Shown in pieces: positions 24,202 through 35,099 of a stretch of DNA of 64,000 nucleotides. The stretch's first letter is position 1. Each line of letters starts with the position of its first letter. A program made the position numbers and the translations under genes. Under the pieces are notes generated by a model. It made no database searches, was not told the DNA's origin, and saw only the letters and a program-made list of their open reading frames with translations. The stretch spans positions 46,375,223-46,439,222 of the forward strand of contig OY987303.1 of NCBI GenBank assembly GCA_963920635.1, given 5' to 3'. The stretch comes from Pseudeuparius sepicola. Its lineage: Eukaryota; Arthropoda; Insecta; Coleoptera; Anthribidae.

Positions 24202-26159
24202 CGTCATATATTTGTTTTTATATATTTTGGCCCTTTCTGAAGACAACTTCGCGTTACTTTTGGACATCTTCATGCAGAGCTCTATGACAAACTTGGGCAC
24301 TGTTACTTCAATTTGCGAATTATATAACTAGGTAATATATTATCGATATGTTTATTTTTGTATGTGGTAGTTTCCCATCATTTATGTACGAGCTGACCAG
24401 GAATCCACACCTATGCCTATGCAACTCCCGTTACGTTGTTCGTCGTAGCGTCCTCAGAGATGGTGTTACAAGCGTGAACAGATCAGAAAGAAAATAGCAT
24501 TAGACAAGGTCAAGGTCTAAGCTTTTTACAAAAATTGGTGAACGTTGATTAATAATTAATATTTAATTATAATAAAATTATTTATTGACAAATAACGATG
24601 AAAATTAAATTTAATTTTAACTATTGAAAACTACTCCAAACTATTGGAAACTATGCCTAGCTTTCTAAATTTATAACGATAAGTTAACTGACCAGAATAG
24701 CAAAATACTTAATATTTTAATTATAAAAAAGATGTGGGAGAATGCCCCAGTCGTATTTTAATGAAAATTTCAAAATTTAAATCTGTATTTTAAATCAAGT
24801 AGATAACTTGTTTGTACGGTAAATATAAAATATGGAAATTAATAAATTTATTTAAATGGCCCGGCATTAGGTACGGAATCGCGACTTAACCCGAACAATA
24901 AATGTGACTAACGTGACCAAAAACTTGAAAATATTCAACAAGGTAACAACCGCAAGATGGTGGGTATTCAAAGAAAGACAGTGCTATATTTTTCAATTTA
25001 AGATGGCCGGGGCCTTATAGACAAAATAAGTCCCTCAAAAAAACAGCACGTCAAAAAAACCGCTACAGGTGAGTACTAAAGTCGCTGAACTAAGCAAAAA
25101 TCAAAAGAAATTACTGACCTGTAGGGTCTTCTAGGAGAAACAGCCACCACCTGCTCGCTGTGTCCCGCGCTTCATCAGCTACGCAGCCAAAAGGGCCTCG
25201 TGCAAGCGCCGTTGCCTCACGATGCCGTGAACATAGAAAAACAGTAAAACCCAAAAATATTAGTCACGCCAAGTAAATCCCCAATATAAAAATACAAAAC
25301 CACTTAAATAAATCACCGATGGCAGAAATTGAGCGAGATAAATGCCGAAAATGTCGAAAATTTGGCAAAAATGGGCAGATGCCTCTGAGAACTTAATACA
25401 AGCGAAGACGGGAGCAAACTCGTCTGAAAAATGGTACCCTGGCGTCTGGCGAGCGACCGGCAGGACCTACGTCATGAGTCCGCCCTCGACCAATTAGGTT
25501 CGACCATAAACGTATTTCATAAACAAAACCGACTTTATACCCAAATTATGTGTCAAAAGAACCGAAAAATCGGTTTATTCACTAAACTGTTTTTTAATTT
25601 CATACCTGCTGATAAATAAACACATAATTTGCACTTGGTTTTCGCATTTTGAATCTGTGCTGGTGTAGAGGCTAGGCTGACGTACATGGCGCGCGAAAGG
25701 CATGGGCGTATTATTTTAAACGCTCTAATTTGGAAATTATGTATTAATTATTCGAAACAATTTAAGTTTTAAAATTTTATAAATTGTCAGAAAATTGAAT
25801 AGCACTAGTATTAATGAATTGAAACATTACCAGAAAATAAATTAATTAGAAAATTTGAGATTGTTCAAAAATAATAGCTTTAAGGTAAAAATCAAAAAAA
25901 TAAAAACGAGTAACGGATTTAGAAATGACAAAAAGATAAATCCGTTACACAATCCAACTTTAGCACACTTGATGATCTTAATCATATATTGCCTGTGTTA
26001 CGGGGTGTTATAAATGTGAATTTTTCGAATTTTATTCCATATATTTTGAATCAAAACAAAATGTACAAAAATAAGTTTAGCGAAAATTCTATGTAATGTA
26101 ATTTCTAGTCCGGCCTGGAACTCATATTTCTTTGGTAAAGCCCCACGATTATGGAGCGT
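24202..26159. other. AT-rich stretch downstream of the receptor gene
   Basis: No gene is recognised. A less AT-rich part (25010-25480) contains CTACAGGTGAGTA near 25062, a good match to a splice donor, but no exon around it can be named. At 25910-25948 a 12-bp inverted repeat (GTAACGGATTTA and mirror) could form a small hairpin. Confidence 0.35.
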
Positions 26160-27350
26160 TCTCAGGTCCATACTTAGACCCATTCTTTGTAACATCTTGA
26201 TCAGCGACACTCCACATTCCCCACACATCACTTTACCTATACGCCGATGATATACGATAACTTTCTCAGTCGTTTACATTCGGCAGGCATACAAGAACCT
26301 GCTGTTAGAAAATCAAGATAAACCATGACCAAATCCAAGCCGTAGTCTTCAGGAAACAGCTCCAGCTTCCTCCTCCAAGATTGAAGTAAAAGACACCGAA
26401 ATCGTTTACTCGCTAGGAGTCCAACTATATAGCTTTATCGCGTTTTTCAAGCATACTGAAATCCAAAAGGAAAAAGCTATGAATCTGTTCAATGCTCTCT
26501 ACAGGGTGTTCGAAAAATAGACGGAGATATTTTAGAGGGTGATTCCCTGTTAAGAAATATGAAAAAAAGTTTCTACAAACATGGGTCCGGAAATGCAGAG
26601 TTTTCAAGATACAGGATGTTAAATATATTGCATGTCACTGGACAAAATTGGTTTATCAATTTTTGCAAAAAAAATCACAAGTGCCTTGGAAAACAAATAA
26701 TCAAAAGCATTTCTAGGAAAAAGTGTTATTGCCACTTCTCCAATATCATAACATAAAGTACACTACAACCAATTTTGTCCAGTTTCATGCAATAAAACGG
26801 TTTTTATTTTTTTTCTCGAAAACGAAGTGAGATAGGAAAACAATACAAGAGGGAAAGAAGTTGTATTGTTAGATGCTTAATCAAACAAAAAATATTAAAG
26901 TTACAAAAAAGGTAGTGGCGTACATTTTTTTGATAATAATATTCGCTAAGGTGCCCCCCGGGACGCCACTGGACTTATAAATTTAATCTAGTTAGGGCGA
27001 AATTAGCCTCTTAATACAACAAATAACATTGCCAAATTTCAACAGAATCGAGTAAATAATTTTTAAGACATTAATAATTTCATGTTTTATTTTTTTTTAT
27101 TTAACATCCTGTATCTTGAAAACTCTGCATTTCCGGACCCATGTTTATAGAAACTTTTTTTCATATTTCTTAACAGGGAATCACCCTCTAAAATATCTCC
27201 GTGTATTTTTCGAACACCCTGTATAAGTAAAGCACCCTCCTCAGAGCAGCAACAGATATGACCCCGATCACAATCTTCCACACAAGCGACCGCGCTTCCT
27301 CCTTTGACCTTTAAAATCCACCCAACCGCCTGATCTCTCTCTAAGCAAGC
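26160..27350 (+). pseudogene. Non-LTR reverse transcriptase fragment, interrupted
   Basis: Before the insertion, plus-strand frames read PILCNILISDTPHSPH, then LYLYADDI (motif C, YADD), then INHDQIQAVVFRK and VKDTEIVYSLGVQL. This is the order of a Jockey-type reverse transcriptase from just before the catalytic aspartates into the thumb. Stops and frame changes occur every few dozen codons. The frame is cut at 26500 by a foldback element and only weak similarity is seen after 27222. Long dead. Ends are approximate. Confidence 0.6.
26502..27221. mobile_element. Foldback element inside the dead reverse transcriptase
   Basis: The outer end CAGGGTGTTCGAAAAATAGA is mirrored at 27221, with TA at 26500-26501 and 27222-27223. 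The outer inverted repeats, about 130 bp, are nearly identical. An inner CAGGATGTTAAATAT at 26612 is mirrored at 27111, 110 bp from the outer end on each side. The non-repeated middle is about 460 bp and has no coding sequence I can name. Confidence 0.82.
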
Positions 27351-28608
27351 TCTTCTCTTTCAGGTCAAATATATTTTTCAAAGTAGTGGGCACAGGCTCG
27401 CTGTAATGGATTTCCTGTCCTCCCGACCATTACACATTCTTATAATTTGTTGAACAAGAAAAGAACTTACACAATGGAATTAATAAGACCGCTTTTTATA
27501 ACAGGAATGCTTAGGTGATATTGTTTAGAAATTGATGTATCCGTAGACGGTGAAATTGCGTATAAACAGGAGCAACCGTTATTGCCTTTTTTGTTACGAT
27601 AATTTCAGTGGAATACCTACCTATGTATTCGATAACACATGTCTTAGCTAGGTAATGGACCAGTTTCGCTTTGAGTAATAGTATGTATGCATTATTTTTT
27701 TTTAATAATAATTTTTTGTTTCGCAGGAGAACAAAGGCTGCAACCCGAACAGCTGGGTAATAAATTAACATCATTTATATTTTCCGGTATTGAGTATTTT
27801 AATAAAATAACATTACGAAAATAGAAATGTGACTGTGCGCTATGAACGAAAACCAAAATAGCAAAAACATCCTGCTGAAACAGACGCGCAAGGTTATTAA
27901 TTGTAGTGCCACTCCCGAGAATTTTAAGGTAACGCTGTTTTTCTATCGAAGCTCAAGGCATATAAAATATCGTTTAGCTGAAACGCAAATTACGAATAAC
28001 TAACTGGACATTAGATATCGACGATATTGTAGATTGTAATCTAAATAATTATCTGTCGGTTGCTTGCTCTTTAATATGGGCTTGTAATTTGTAACTGCAA
28101 GTCTTAAAAAATAATAATTGTGTGCGTCGGTGATCTATTTTCTGTATACACACACAGGCTGTGTGAATAATATAAAGCAAATATATTTTTTCAAAATTAG
28201 GTAGGTACCTATCACCTATCCTACTTTTCTCTGTAGTATTTTACTTCTTGTCATTATTAATCTAAAGCAAAATATTTCAAGAAAAACTTGTCATACGTAT
28301 TTGTGGGACACCGCATGATCGGCCCGCGGTGGCGACGTTCATAGCGTCGCGAACTATTTAGACTGCGTGTTTTCCTGCCTTCGATCGTCCTTGGTTCAAT
28401 ACGAGGTCGGGGCAGAGCGTATCCAATGGAGTAAAAATCCACTATGGCGGCCATAAGAAAAACTAAAATTGGCTGCGGTTGCTCGAAATCTAGGAGGCCT
28501 AGAAAATTTCTGACAACAGCATCGTGTCGTCCTTGACCGAAAACCTAAAACTACCAAGTTTCATTAATATCGGATCACCAGTACAGAAGATATAGGTAAC
28601 GTTTTAGT
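27351..28608. other. Non-coding stretch
   Basis: No gene is recognised. 28318-28450 is richer in GC and contains GGTTCAATACG, close to a tRNA B box, so it may be a worn SINE. I did not find a matching A box or cloverleaf. Confidence 0.3.
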
Positions 28609-30143
28609 ATAGGGGCATAATGTATTCCGTGGGACCTTTTGTGAAGGGAAGTTACGACTATGTGGAATCTCTTTATTGTATGCTACGTAATGGCGTAGTA
28701 CCGGGTGTTTACCTTCGAGTTGTGCTGTTTGATTTTTATGACGTCATAAATCCAAGATGGCCGCCATACAAGACATTTATTCATTCCATCAAGAATAACT
28801 CCTTCCAGAGAGCTCATACGCAAAATGTGTATAGAACATTTTCTAGTCTGTATGATTAGACGAACAAATTTAGTAATTATACATTTTTCCATATCTTCTA
28901 CCGTTTACGAGTTATGATCCATTATAAATGTCACCATCGGTTTATTACACTTATATGCAACAAACATTACAAATAGAGTCATTACAATGGTATGAAACAC
29001 ACTATAATAATACATACCGGGTGTCCGGTTAATAATTGTCCAAATAGCAACTTACACATATTTCGGGCCAAAATATTGAGGCTAACATGCCTTAATAGTA
29101 AATAATTGTTTAAGTGATACAGGGCGTTGAAGTTCATTTCTTAAAATTGAAATATGGCTAGATCTCCCAAAATAATGAAGCTGCTGAACTGAAATTTGGC
29201 ACTGCTGTATTTTTGGGGACGAAGACGTCACTTGCACTTTGAATCGTGCTTTTACTTGCTTTTTGAGGTTCTCTTTTTGGTCTTACAGGTCAATCATTTT
29301 AGTGCATCTGTTCATTCTGTAACAAAAAGGTACTCTTGTTTCATAACGATAAAATCAACCCTTTGCGTTGAAATTGGCAAAATGTGCCCCAAAACACCTG
29401 TTGACACCAACATTCGAAAAATAAAATTTTTACCTACCACTTTTAAATGTTACAGATCAACTGTACCATTTAAAGTGAGAAAAAAGTCCTTATGAACAAT
29501 GTACCAAAAATGTTTCGTTTTCACAATGGAACGGATTGAAACTCTGCAAAATATGAACATTATTTCAAGAAAACAAATAATGGTGTTTTGACCAATTCCC
29601 ATTTTGCATTTTTTTTTGTTTATTTTAAATGTACATTTAAAAGCGGTAGCTGAAAATTTAATGTTTCGAGTATTGGAGTTAACATAGGTAAGTACTTTGG
29701 GGCACATTTTGCCAATTATTTCAACACAAACAGTTGATTTTATCGTTATGAAACAAGAGTACCTTGCATATTGAAAAGATGCACTAAAATGATGGATCTG
29801 CAACAACAAAAAGGAAACCACAAAAAAGTTACGAGTAAAAGCTCCATTCAAAAACAGCGCAAGTGACGCCCTCTGTGAGATACATGTAGAAATTGGCATC
29901 TTCAGCTTAGCCGCAAATGACAACGAAGACAAAATAATAGTAATTGCCCCCCTCTCCAGCACAAGCATGTGGTTGCTTCTGGGGTACTCCTAGTTTGGAG
30001 TATTGTGAGGGTGAAAATTATTATTATCGACTTAGCCAAACGGCATTCGCACTCCCTCTACGGGGAACATTCACTCAGATCCCGGGTATCCCGGATACCA
30101 TAAGGATCTGGCTCGGACGAGACCCTTGCCATGTTATCGGGTC

Positions 30144-31450
30144 TTAGGTGACATTGATGTTGTTGGAGGTGCCTGCATTCCCCATGAATTTCCTGACGGT
30201 TCGGGCTGTCGCAAGTAGTACCGCTTTCTGCATGGACCTGTAAAGATTATGAGTTAGACCCAGCTCTTTGATGTTTCTCAGCAAACTTTTTGGTATGACA
30301 CCAGTTGTTGACACGACGATTGGAATCGTCTGAACGTTGTCCATTTCCCATTGCCTTCTAATTCGTTCTTCTAAGTCTCTGTACTTCGCGATCTTCTCGA
30401 CTTGCTTCACACGCAGGTTGTTGTTGTTCGGGATGGCCACATCAATCAGAGTTGTCTTCCTAGAAATTTTATCAACTATTATAAGGTCCGGTCTGTTATG
30501 GGCAACTCGTTGATCTGTCAGAACTGTATGATCCCAGTACACTTGTAGTTGCTGTTCTCAAGCACAGGGTCCGGTGTGTAGCTGTAATATGGGATCCTCT
30601 CTGCCTGCACAAGCAGAAGTTTTTCCGCCAGTTCCTGGTGCAAGATCTTGGCAACCGAATCGTGTCGTTCCTTATATTCCGTTGATGCGAACATCTGACA
30701 TCATCCTGTTATGTGCTGGATTGTTTCTGAAGTTGGGCACCCGTATCTGCATCTGTCATCCACTACCAATGCATCTCCTACAATGAATTTTAGGTAGTTG
30801 CGAGATGGTATATAACCTGATCTTGTATGGCCTTCCGTCTCGGGGAACATTCGTCCCGAGGACAGCCAATAGTTCGACGCTAACTTGTCGACGTGTTCCT
30901 GGTTAACCTCATTAGGATGCCTCCCGTGCAGCGGCTTCTCCAACCACCTCTGTAGTTTATCGTTGTCGGTTCGGTGGTGATTTTGATGCTCGTGTTCCGT
31001 CAGACGTAGCGGTGTTGAGACGTCTGCTCCGCATATAGCTTTATGTAGTGTGGAGCTGTTGGCCTGTCTGTGGAAATAATTACTCAGATTTATTATTTGT
31101 TGGTCCAATTGCTTGTTGAGGTCTGCCAATCCTCTTCCTAATAGTTGACGTGGCAGAGTTACGGCGCTACGGGGATGATGTTTATGAGCATTTGTCGGTA
31201 GTGTCTTAACTTTTCGCTGCAGGTTGTTGATGCCCGTGTTGGTCCAATTGACTATTCCAAACGAATAACTGAGTACAGAGCACGCATACGTGTTTAGGGC
31301 CTTAAACAAATTCCTGCTGTTAAGATCAGTTCGTACTACTTGTCCTACTCTCTTGATGAATTCACTCGTTAAATCGGTCTTCATTGTTCGATGGTCTATC
31401 CTTTGAGCTTGCTTCATCCCGAGATACTTGTATGTATCTCCCATGCTCAT
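30144..31450 (-). pseudogene. Thumb, zinc-binding and endonuclease region of the LINE
   Basis: 31450-30701 starts with the YKYLGMKQ motif that follows the reverse transcriptase palm, then a long linker with LNTYACSVLSYSFGIVNWT and TLPRQLLGRGL. It ends with the start of a zinc-binding motif, CRYGCPTSETIQHITG. 30542-30144 holds the restriction-like endonuclease: RPDLIIVDK, then TTLIDVAIP, then KIAKYRDLEERI, matching the PD-(D/E)XK order of the R2/R4 group. The two parts are separated by a frame change or stop at 30543-30700. Endonuclease residues look intact. Confidence 0.75.
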
Positions 31451-31453
31451 TGC

Positions 31454-32833
31454 TTAGATTTCCTGGCCGTCCTGCATCTCGTGTGCGCCTTGTTCGAGTC
31501 TTCCCCCGACGATGTTAAGGGTGCGGCACTTGTCCAGTCCAAACTGCATTCCGATGTCCCTGGAGAACTCTTCTACAATTTTAAGCATTTGCGTTAGTTG
31601 GTTCTTGGTTGCGGCCATCAGTTTTAAATCATCCATATATAACAGGTGATTCAACTTGATCGCTTCTGCGTTGTTGCTTTTGATAGCGAAGCCGTATTTC
31701 GTAGAGTTGAACCGATGTGATAGGGGGTTCATCGCCATGCAGTGGACTGAGTGAATCTCCTTGGAAAATCCCTCTTCGGATGTTGATTGTCTCGGTCTCG
31801 ATGTTACTGTTTGCGGTTCTGAGTTGTATCTTAGTGCGCCAGGTTGTCATAACATGTTCTAAAAAGGAAACTGTATGATGATCTATTTTATACAGCTTTA
31901 AGATACCTGTGAGCCACTCGTGAGGTACGAAATGAAATGCCTTTTTGTAGTCCACATAAGCCATGCAGAGGTTTCGCCGCTTGGAATGAGCCTGGTTGCA
32001 GATGACAGAGTCTATGATGAGTTGCTCTTTGCATCCCATTGCGCCCTTCGCGCAGCCCTTCTGCTGCATTGCAATGATGTTGTTCCGCTCGCAGTGAGAA
32101 TATATTCGCTGCGTAAGGTAAGATGTGATTATTTTGTACAGCGTAGGCAGGCAGGGTTATCTGTATTCCTCTGGTCTTTTGGTAACAGGTTTGTTGCACC
32201 CTGCGTAAGAAACAATGGCATTTTTAGAGGATTGAGCAAGACTTAATTAATTAAGGTAGTTACTTGCACATGCGTGCACCACAACTTCTTAATCCAATAA
32301 TTTTGGAGATGATCTGGACATGGTGCCTTCCAGTTGTGGGAATTCTTGATGACATTGGAGACCTCATCGGTTGTGAATTGCTCATGTTGCATCTGGCTAT
32401 ATTTCCGGCCTATCTCACGTTCTTCACTGATCCAGCTTGCACTGACATTGCATGAACCTGGTGTGGCAAGTTGATTTCTCCAGAAACCGTCAACCTGGTC
32501 TCTGTTAGGGTAACTCGTATTTGTGGCATCAGGGCTAGAATTCAAAGTACGGTAGAAACCCTTTTCTGATCGCTCAAAGAGTTTGTTGGCTCGTTTCCTG
32601 TTGTTACTAGCCTTGTATCTTCTCAGACGCCCTGCGAAAACAGAAAGTTTTTGTTTTAATGTATCAAGACATTGTTGAGCAGTGATGTTCGCGGGGTCAC
32701 GCTGAGAATGCATATGGGTGCGGCTCATTATTTCCTGCACCGCACTCTGAACCTTTCTAGTTCTAACTCCTCTGATATAATCCGTTACTTGTCCTATGTC
32801 TTTACGGAGACATTCGTGGTTCTGGTCTTGCAT
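31454..32833 (-). pseudogene. Reverse transcriptase region of the LINE, frameshifted
   Basis: 32833-32243 holds the pre-RT part (RANKLFERSEKGFYRTL, FWRNQLATPG, HNWKAPCPDHLQNYWIKKLW). After a frame change, 32069-31629 holds MQQKGCAKGAMGCKEQLIID, motif A as YVDYKKAFHFVPHEWL, where the second D of the usual DSVPH is H, and motif B as RRGIFQGDSLSPL. After another change, 31738-31454 holds motif C as LLYMDDLKLMA and the DKCRTLNI segment. The order of motifs is complete, so it is a full domain broken by at least two frame changes. Confidence 0.78.
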
Positions 32834-32836
32834 GAT

Positions 32837-33529
32837 TTAACTCTTGGGCCGTCCGGATCTTGCCTCTCTCAGCTGCGTGTCTAAGCCTTCAACGTGTTCT
32901 TCGTTACCCGATTCCCGACTCTCAGTTGTTCGTTCTGCCGTTTCGGCTTCTGGTTGTGGTCCAGGCTCTTGAATTTCGCCGTTGTTGTTTTCTACGTCTA
33001 TGTGTTCGCCATGGATCTCTAGCTCAACTTCCCGTTTGATAGCGTTAAGCCGCGTTTCTGGGATTCGGTTATTTCTTAGAATAGTCCGATACTGATCTGA
33101 CACTCTTTGTTCTGACACTTGCTTGTGTGGAAACTCCTTGCAGAACTCGGCATGCAGTTGTTGTCGGTAGCCGATCATCTCTCGTCCTAAGTTTGTCACC
33201 CTGTAAAAAATACGCATAATCGATTCATTCATGGAAACCGTAGTTCTTGTTTGGCTCCCCTGTTCGTGTTGTTGTTGGGCTGTAGCTGTTTGTGCGACAG
33301 GGGCCCACCTTATCAGCGCCCTGTCACCGATGTCCTGCTCGCTGTCATGCCCAGCGCCGGCTCCAGACAAGCCCTGGCGATCCCCAGGCAGCGGCCCTAT
33401 AACAAAATTCCTATAATTCTCCATGTCCATGGGTTTCTCCCGTAACGTGGGAGTGACGGCCCTCGGTCGCCTTTTACGACTCGCGGAGCCACGGTAGGAG
33501 TATTCAAACCCACTACCCACACGGGCCAA
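32837..33529 (-). pseudogene. N-terminal region of the LINE polyprotein
   Basis: A 230-residue open stretch in one frame. Its first part is basic (RKRRPRAVTP). It has a helical segment around residues 105-165 (MRIFYRVTNLGREMIGYRQQ, then HKQVSEQRVSDQYRTIL) and an acidic, E-rich tail. I recognise no zinc finger. It directly precedes the reverse transcriptase part and is separated from it by a stop/frame change near 32835. It is probably the N-terminal domain of the same single ORF. Confidence 0.55.
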
Positions 33530-33540
33530 CTAGGATAACG

Positions 33541-33870
33541 CGGGATCGTTACACCCGAGGATCTGCCCCTGTCACCGGCCAAACCCCTCCTTGCGTTAAC
33601 TGGGAAACACGGGATAGTTATACCCGAAGATCCGCCCCTCTCACTGGCTAGACCCATCCCTATGTAACTGGGAGTCGCGGGATTGTCACACCCGAGGGTC
33701 AACCCCCGTCACCAGCTAGACCCCTCCCTGCGCAACTGGAGATCGCGGGATTGTTACACCCGTAGGTCTGCCCCTGTCACAGGCCAAGCCTCTCCATGCG
33801 AAACTGGGAATCGCGGGATCGTCACACCCGTGAATCTGCCCCTCTCACAGGTCAGATCCCCCCTGCGTAT
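33541..33870 (-). repeat. Five tandem 68-bp repeats in the LINE 5' region
   Basis: CGGGAT(C/A/T)GTTA-like starts occur at 33541, 33610, 33678, 33746 and 33814, a period of 68-69 bp. Each unit holds a TACACCCG, CTGCCCCT-TCAC and CCTCC block. The last unit runs into TTATTATTATTATT and the host foldback. Tandem 5' repeats upstream of the first coding region suggest a promoter-bearing 5' UTR, by analogy with other non-LTR elements. Confidence 0.75.
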
Positions 33871-34701
33871 GATTTTATTATTATTATTCGTCCCCAAAAA
33901 TACAACAGTGACAAATTTCAGTTCTGCAGCTTGTTTATTTTGAGAGATGTAACCATAATTCAATTTCAGAAAAATGAACTTCAACGCCTTAAGCTCTTAA
34001 GCAAACAACATTTCCATTAAAGCGTATTGGCCTCAATGGTTATATTTTGGTCCGAAATATGTGGAGTGTAGTTGATATATAATTATTAACCGGACACCCT
34101 GTATGTATTATTCAAGTGTATTTCATACCATTGTAATGACTGTACTTGCAATGTTTGTTGCATGTAAGTGTAATATTAAACTTATTGTGAGTAAATAGCA
34201 GCACAATCATTATTTTTTACCCTTAATAAATATCCGATGGTATTAAATCGATGGTGACATATATAATAGATCATAACTCTTAAACCGTAGAAGATATGGG
34301 AAAATTGATAAGATCTAAATTTGTTCACCTGCTCATGCAGAATAGAAAATATTCTATGTACATTTTGCGTATGAGCCCTCTGGAAGAAGTTATTCTTGAT
34401 GGAAGGAATAAATATCTTGTATGGCGGCCATATTGGATTTATGACGTCATAAAAACCAAACGGCACAACTCGAAGGTAAACACCCGGTACTACGCCATTA
34501 GGTAGCATACAATAAAGAGATTCCACACAGTCGTAACTTCCCTTCACAAAAAAACACACGCAGTAGGTAAATGTGCATTATGCTCCTCAACTATTTTTAA
34601 AAATCCCATTTTTTCGTTTTTTTTAATCTAATTTGACCAATGTTGTATCTTTCGTAGTTTCCGAGATACCGATGGTGGGCATCGAAGTTTTCTCCACCCT
34701 G

Positions 34702-35099
34702 TATACGGACAATATAATGCCTGTATTATTTCTTTAACAAGCAAAAAAATGTCCTAATTAGTAGTTCGTTAAGTGTAATGTACCTAAATTTAAATTGACC
34801 AAACTACATGAATATTAAAACTATGCGGTCATGATAGTACCGACATTTCTTGTCATTATATGGAACAGGATACTAATGTGAGATTATTAATTTGTTTTTT
34901 TTTATTATTTACTTCAACAACAATATCAATCTATTGATTCCCTATATCTAGAAATATTATTAAGGCTTTATAGGAATCCAAAAACGAACAAGGAATGTAA
35001 GACCTTATTAGAATAAGAGAATCAAAAATGATAATGCCCAGTTTAGCCTGTGTATATCGATATTATCGATATAGGAATTTTGCTGAAAATTAAATTATA
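34702..35099. other. AT-rich spacer
   Basis: No gene or repeat is recognised. A short ATCGATATTATCGAT palindrome lies near 35057-35071. Confidence 0.4.

Larger units (their letters stand above)
29945..33870 (-). mobile_element. Non-LTR retrotransposon with restriction-like endonuclease (R2/R4-type group)
   Basis: The element reads right to left: a tandem-repeat 5' region (33870-33541), an N-terminal region, a reverse transcriptase, and a C-terminal zinc-binding and restriction-like endonuclease region, then a short 3' UTR ending around 29945. It is nearly full length but has several stops and frame changes. It sits in the right arm of the foldback at 29017-34101. No poly(A) is seen, and I could not settle a target duplication because both edges are TTATTATT-like. 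Confidence 0.75.
29017..34101. mobile_element. Foldback element with (C)GGGTGTCCGGTTAAT ends, split by LINE
   Basis: The left end CGGGTGTCCGGTTAATAATT is mirrored at 34101 (CCGGACACCCTG) with TA outside both. An inner end CAGGGCGTTGAAGTTCATT at 29120 is mirrored near 33988, about 103 and 112 bp from the outer ends. The core at 29200-29930 is a long palindrome, and the same core is seen at 1781-2629, 7094-7907 and 54786-55330. A 3.9-kb retrotransposon sits in its right arm. Without the insertion it would be about 1.15 kb. Confidence 0.75.
28609..34701. mobile_element. Outer inverted structure enclosing foldback and LINE
   Basis: Arms of about 400 bp (28609-29016 and 34102-34590) are inverted copies. 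They share AGGGGCATAATG-like, GTGAAGGGAAGTTACGACTA, TACCGGGTGTTTACCTTCGA and ATTACAATGGTATG blocks. On the right, a CACCCTG end followed by TA lies at 34695-34703; the left counterpart is not visible, so the left end is approximate. Its centre is exactly where the inner foldback (29017-34101) begins and ends. The arms contain ATGACGTCATAAA and a conserved GGCGGCCAT word. Confidence 0.65.

Noticed and set aside
28318..28450. Possible tRNA gene or tRNA-derived SINE
   Set aside because: GGTTCAATACG resembles a B box, but I could not find a proper A box at the right distance or fold a cloverleaf.
29196..29968. Opposed ORFs of 99 and 172 residues inside the foldback core
   Set aside because: They are shadows of palindromic arms: similar residues appear on both strands because the DNA is an inverted repeat.
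30144..33529. R2 proper (28S rDNA-specific) assignment for the LINE
   Set aside because: The endonuclease and RT order fit the R2/R4 group, but the insertion is in a foldback and no rDNA is nearby. The exact clade cannot be fixed by eye.
33683..34020. Short ORFs in the 68-bp repeats
   Set aside because: They arise from the tandem 5' repeats and are read on the strand opposite to the LINE.
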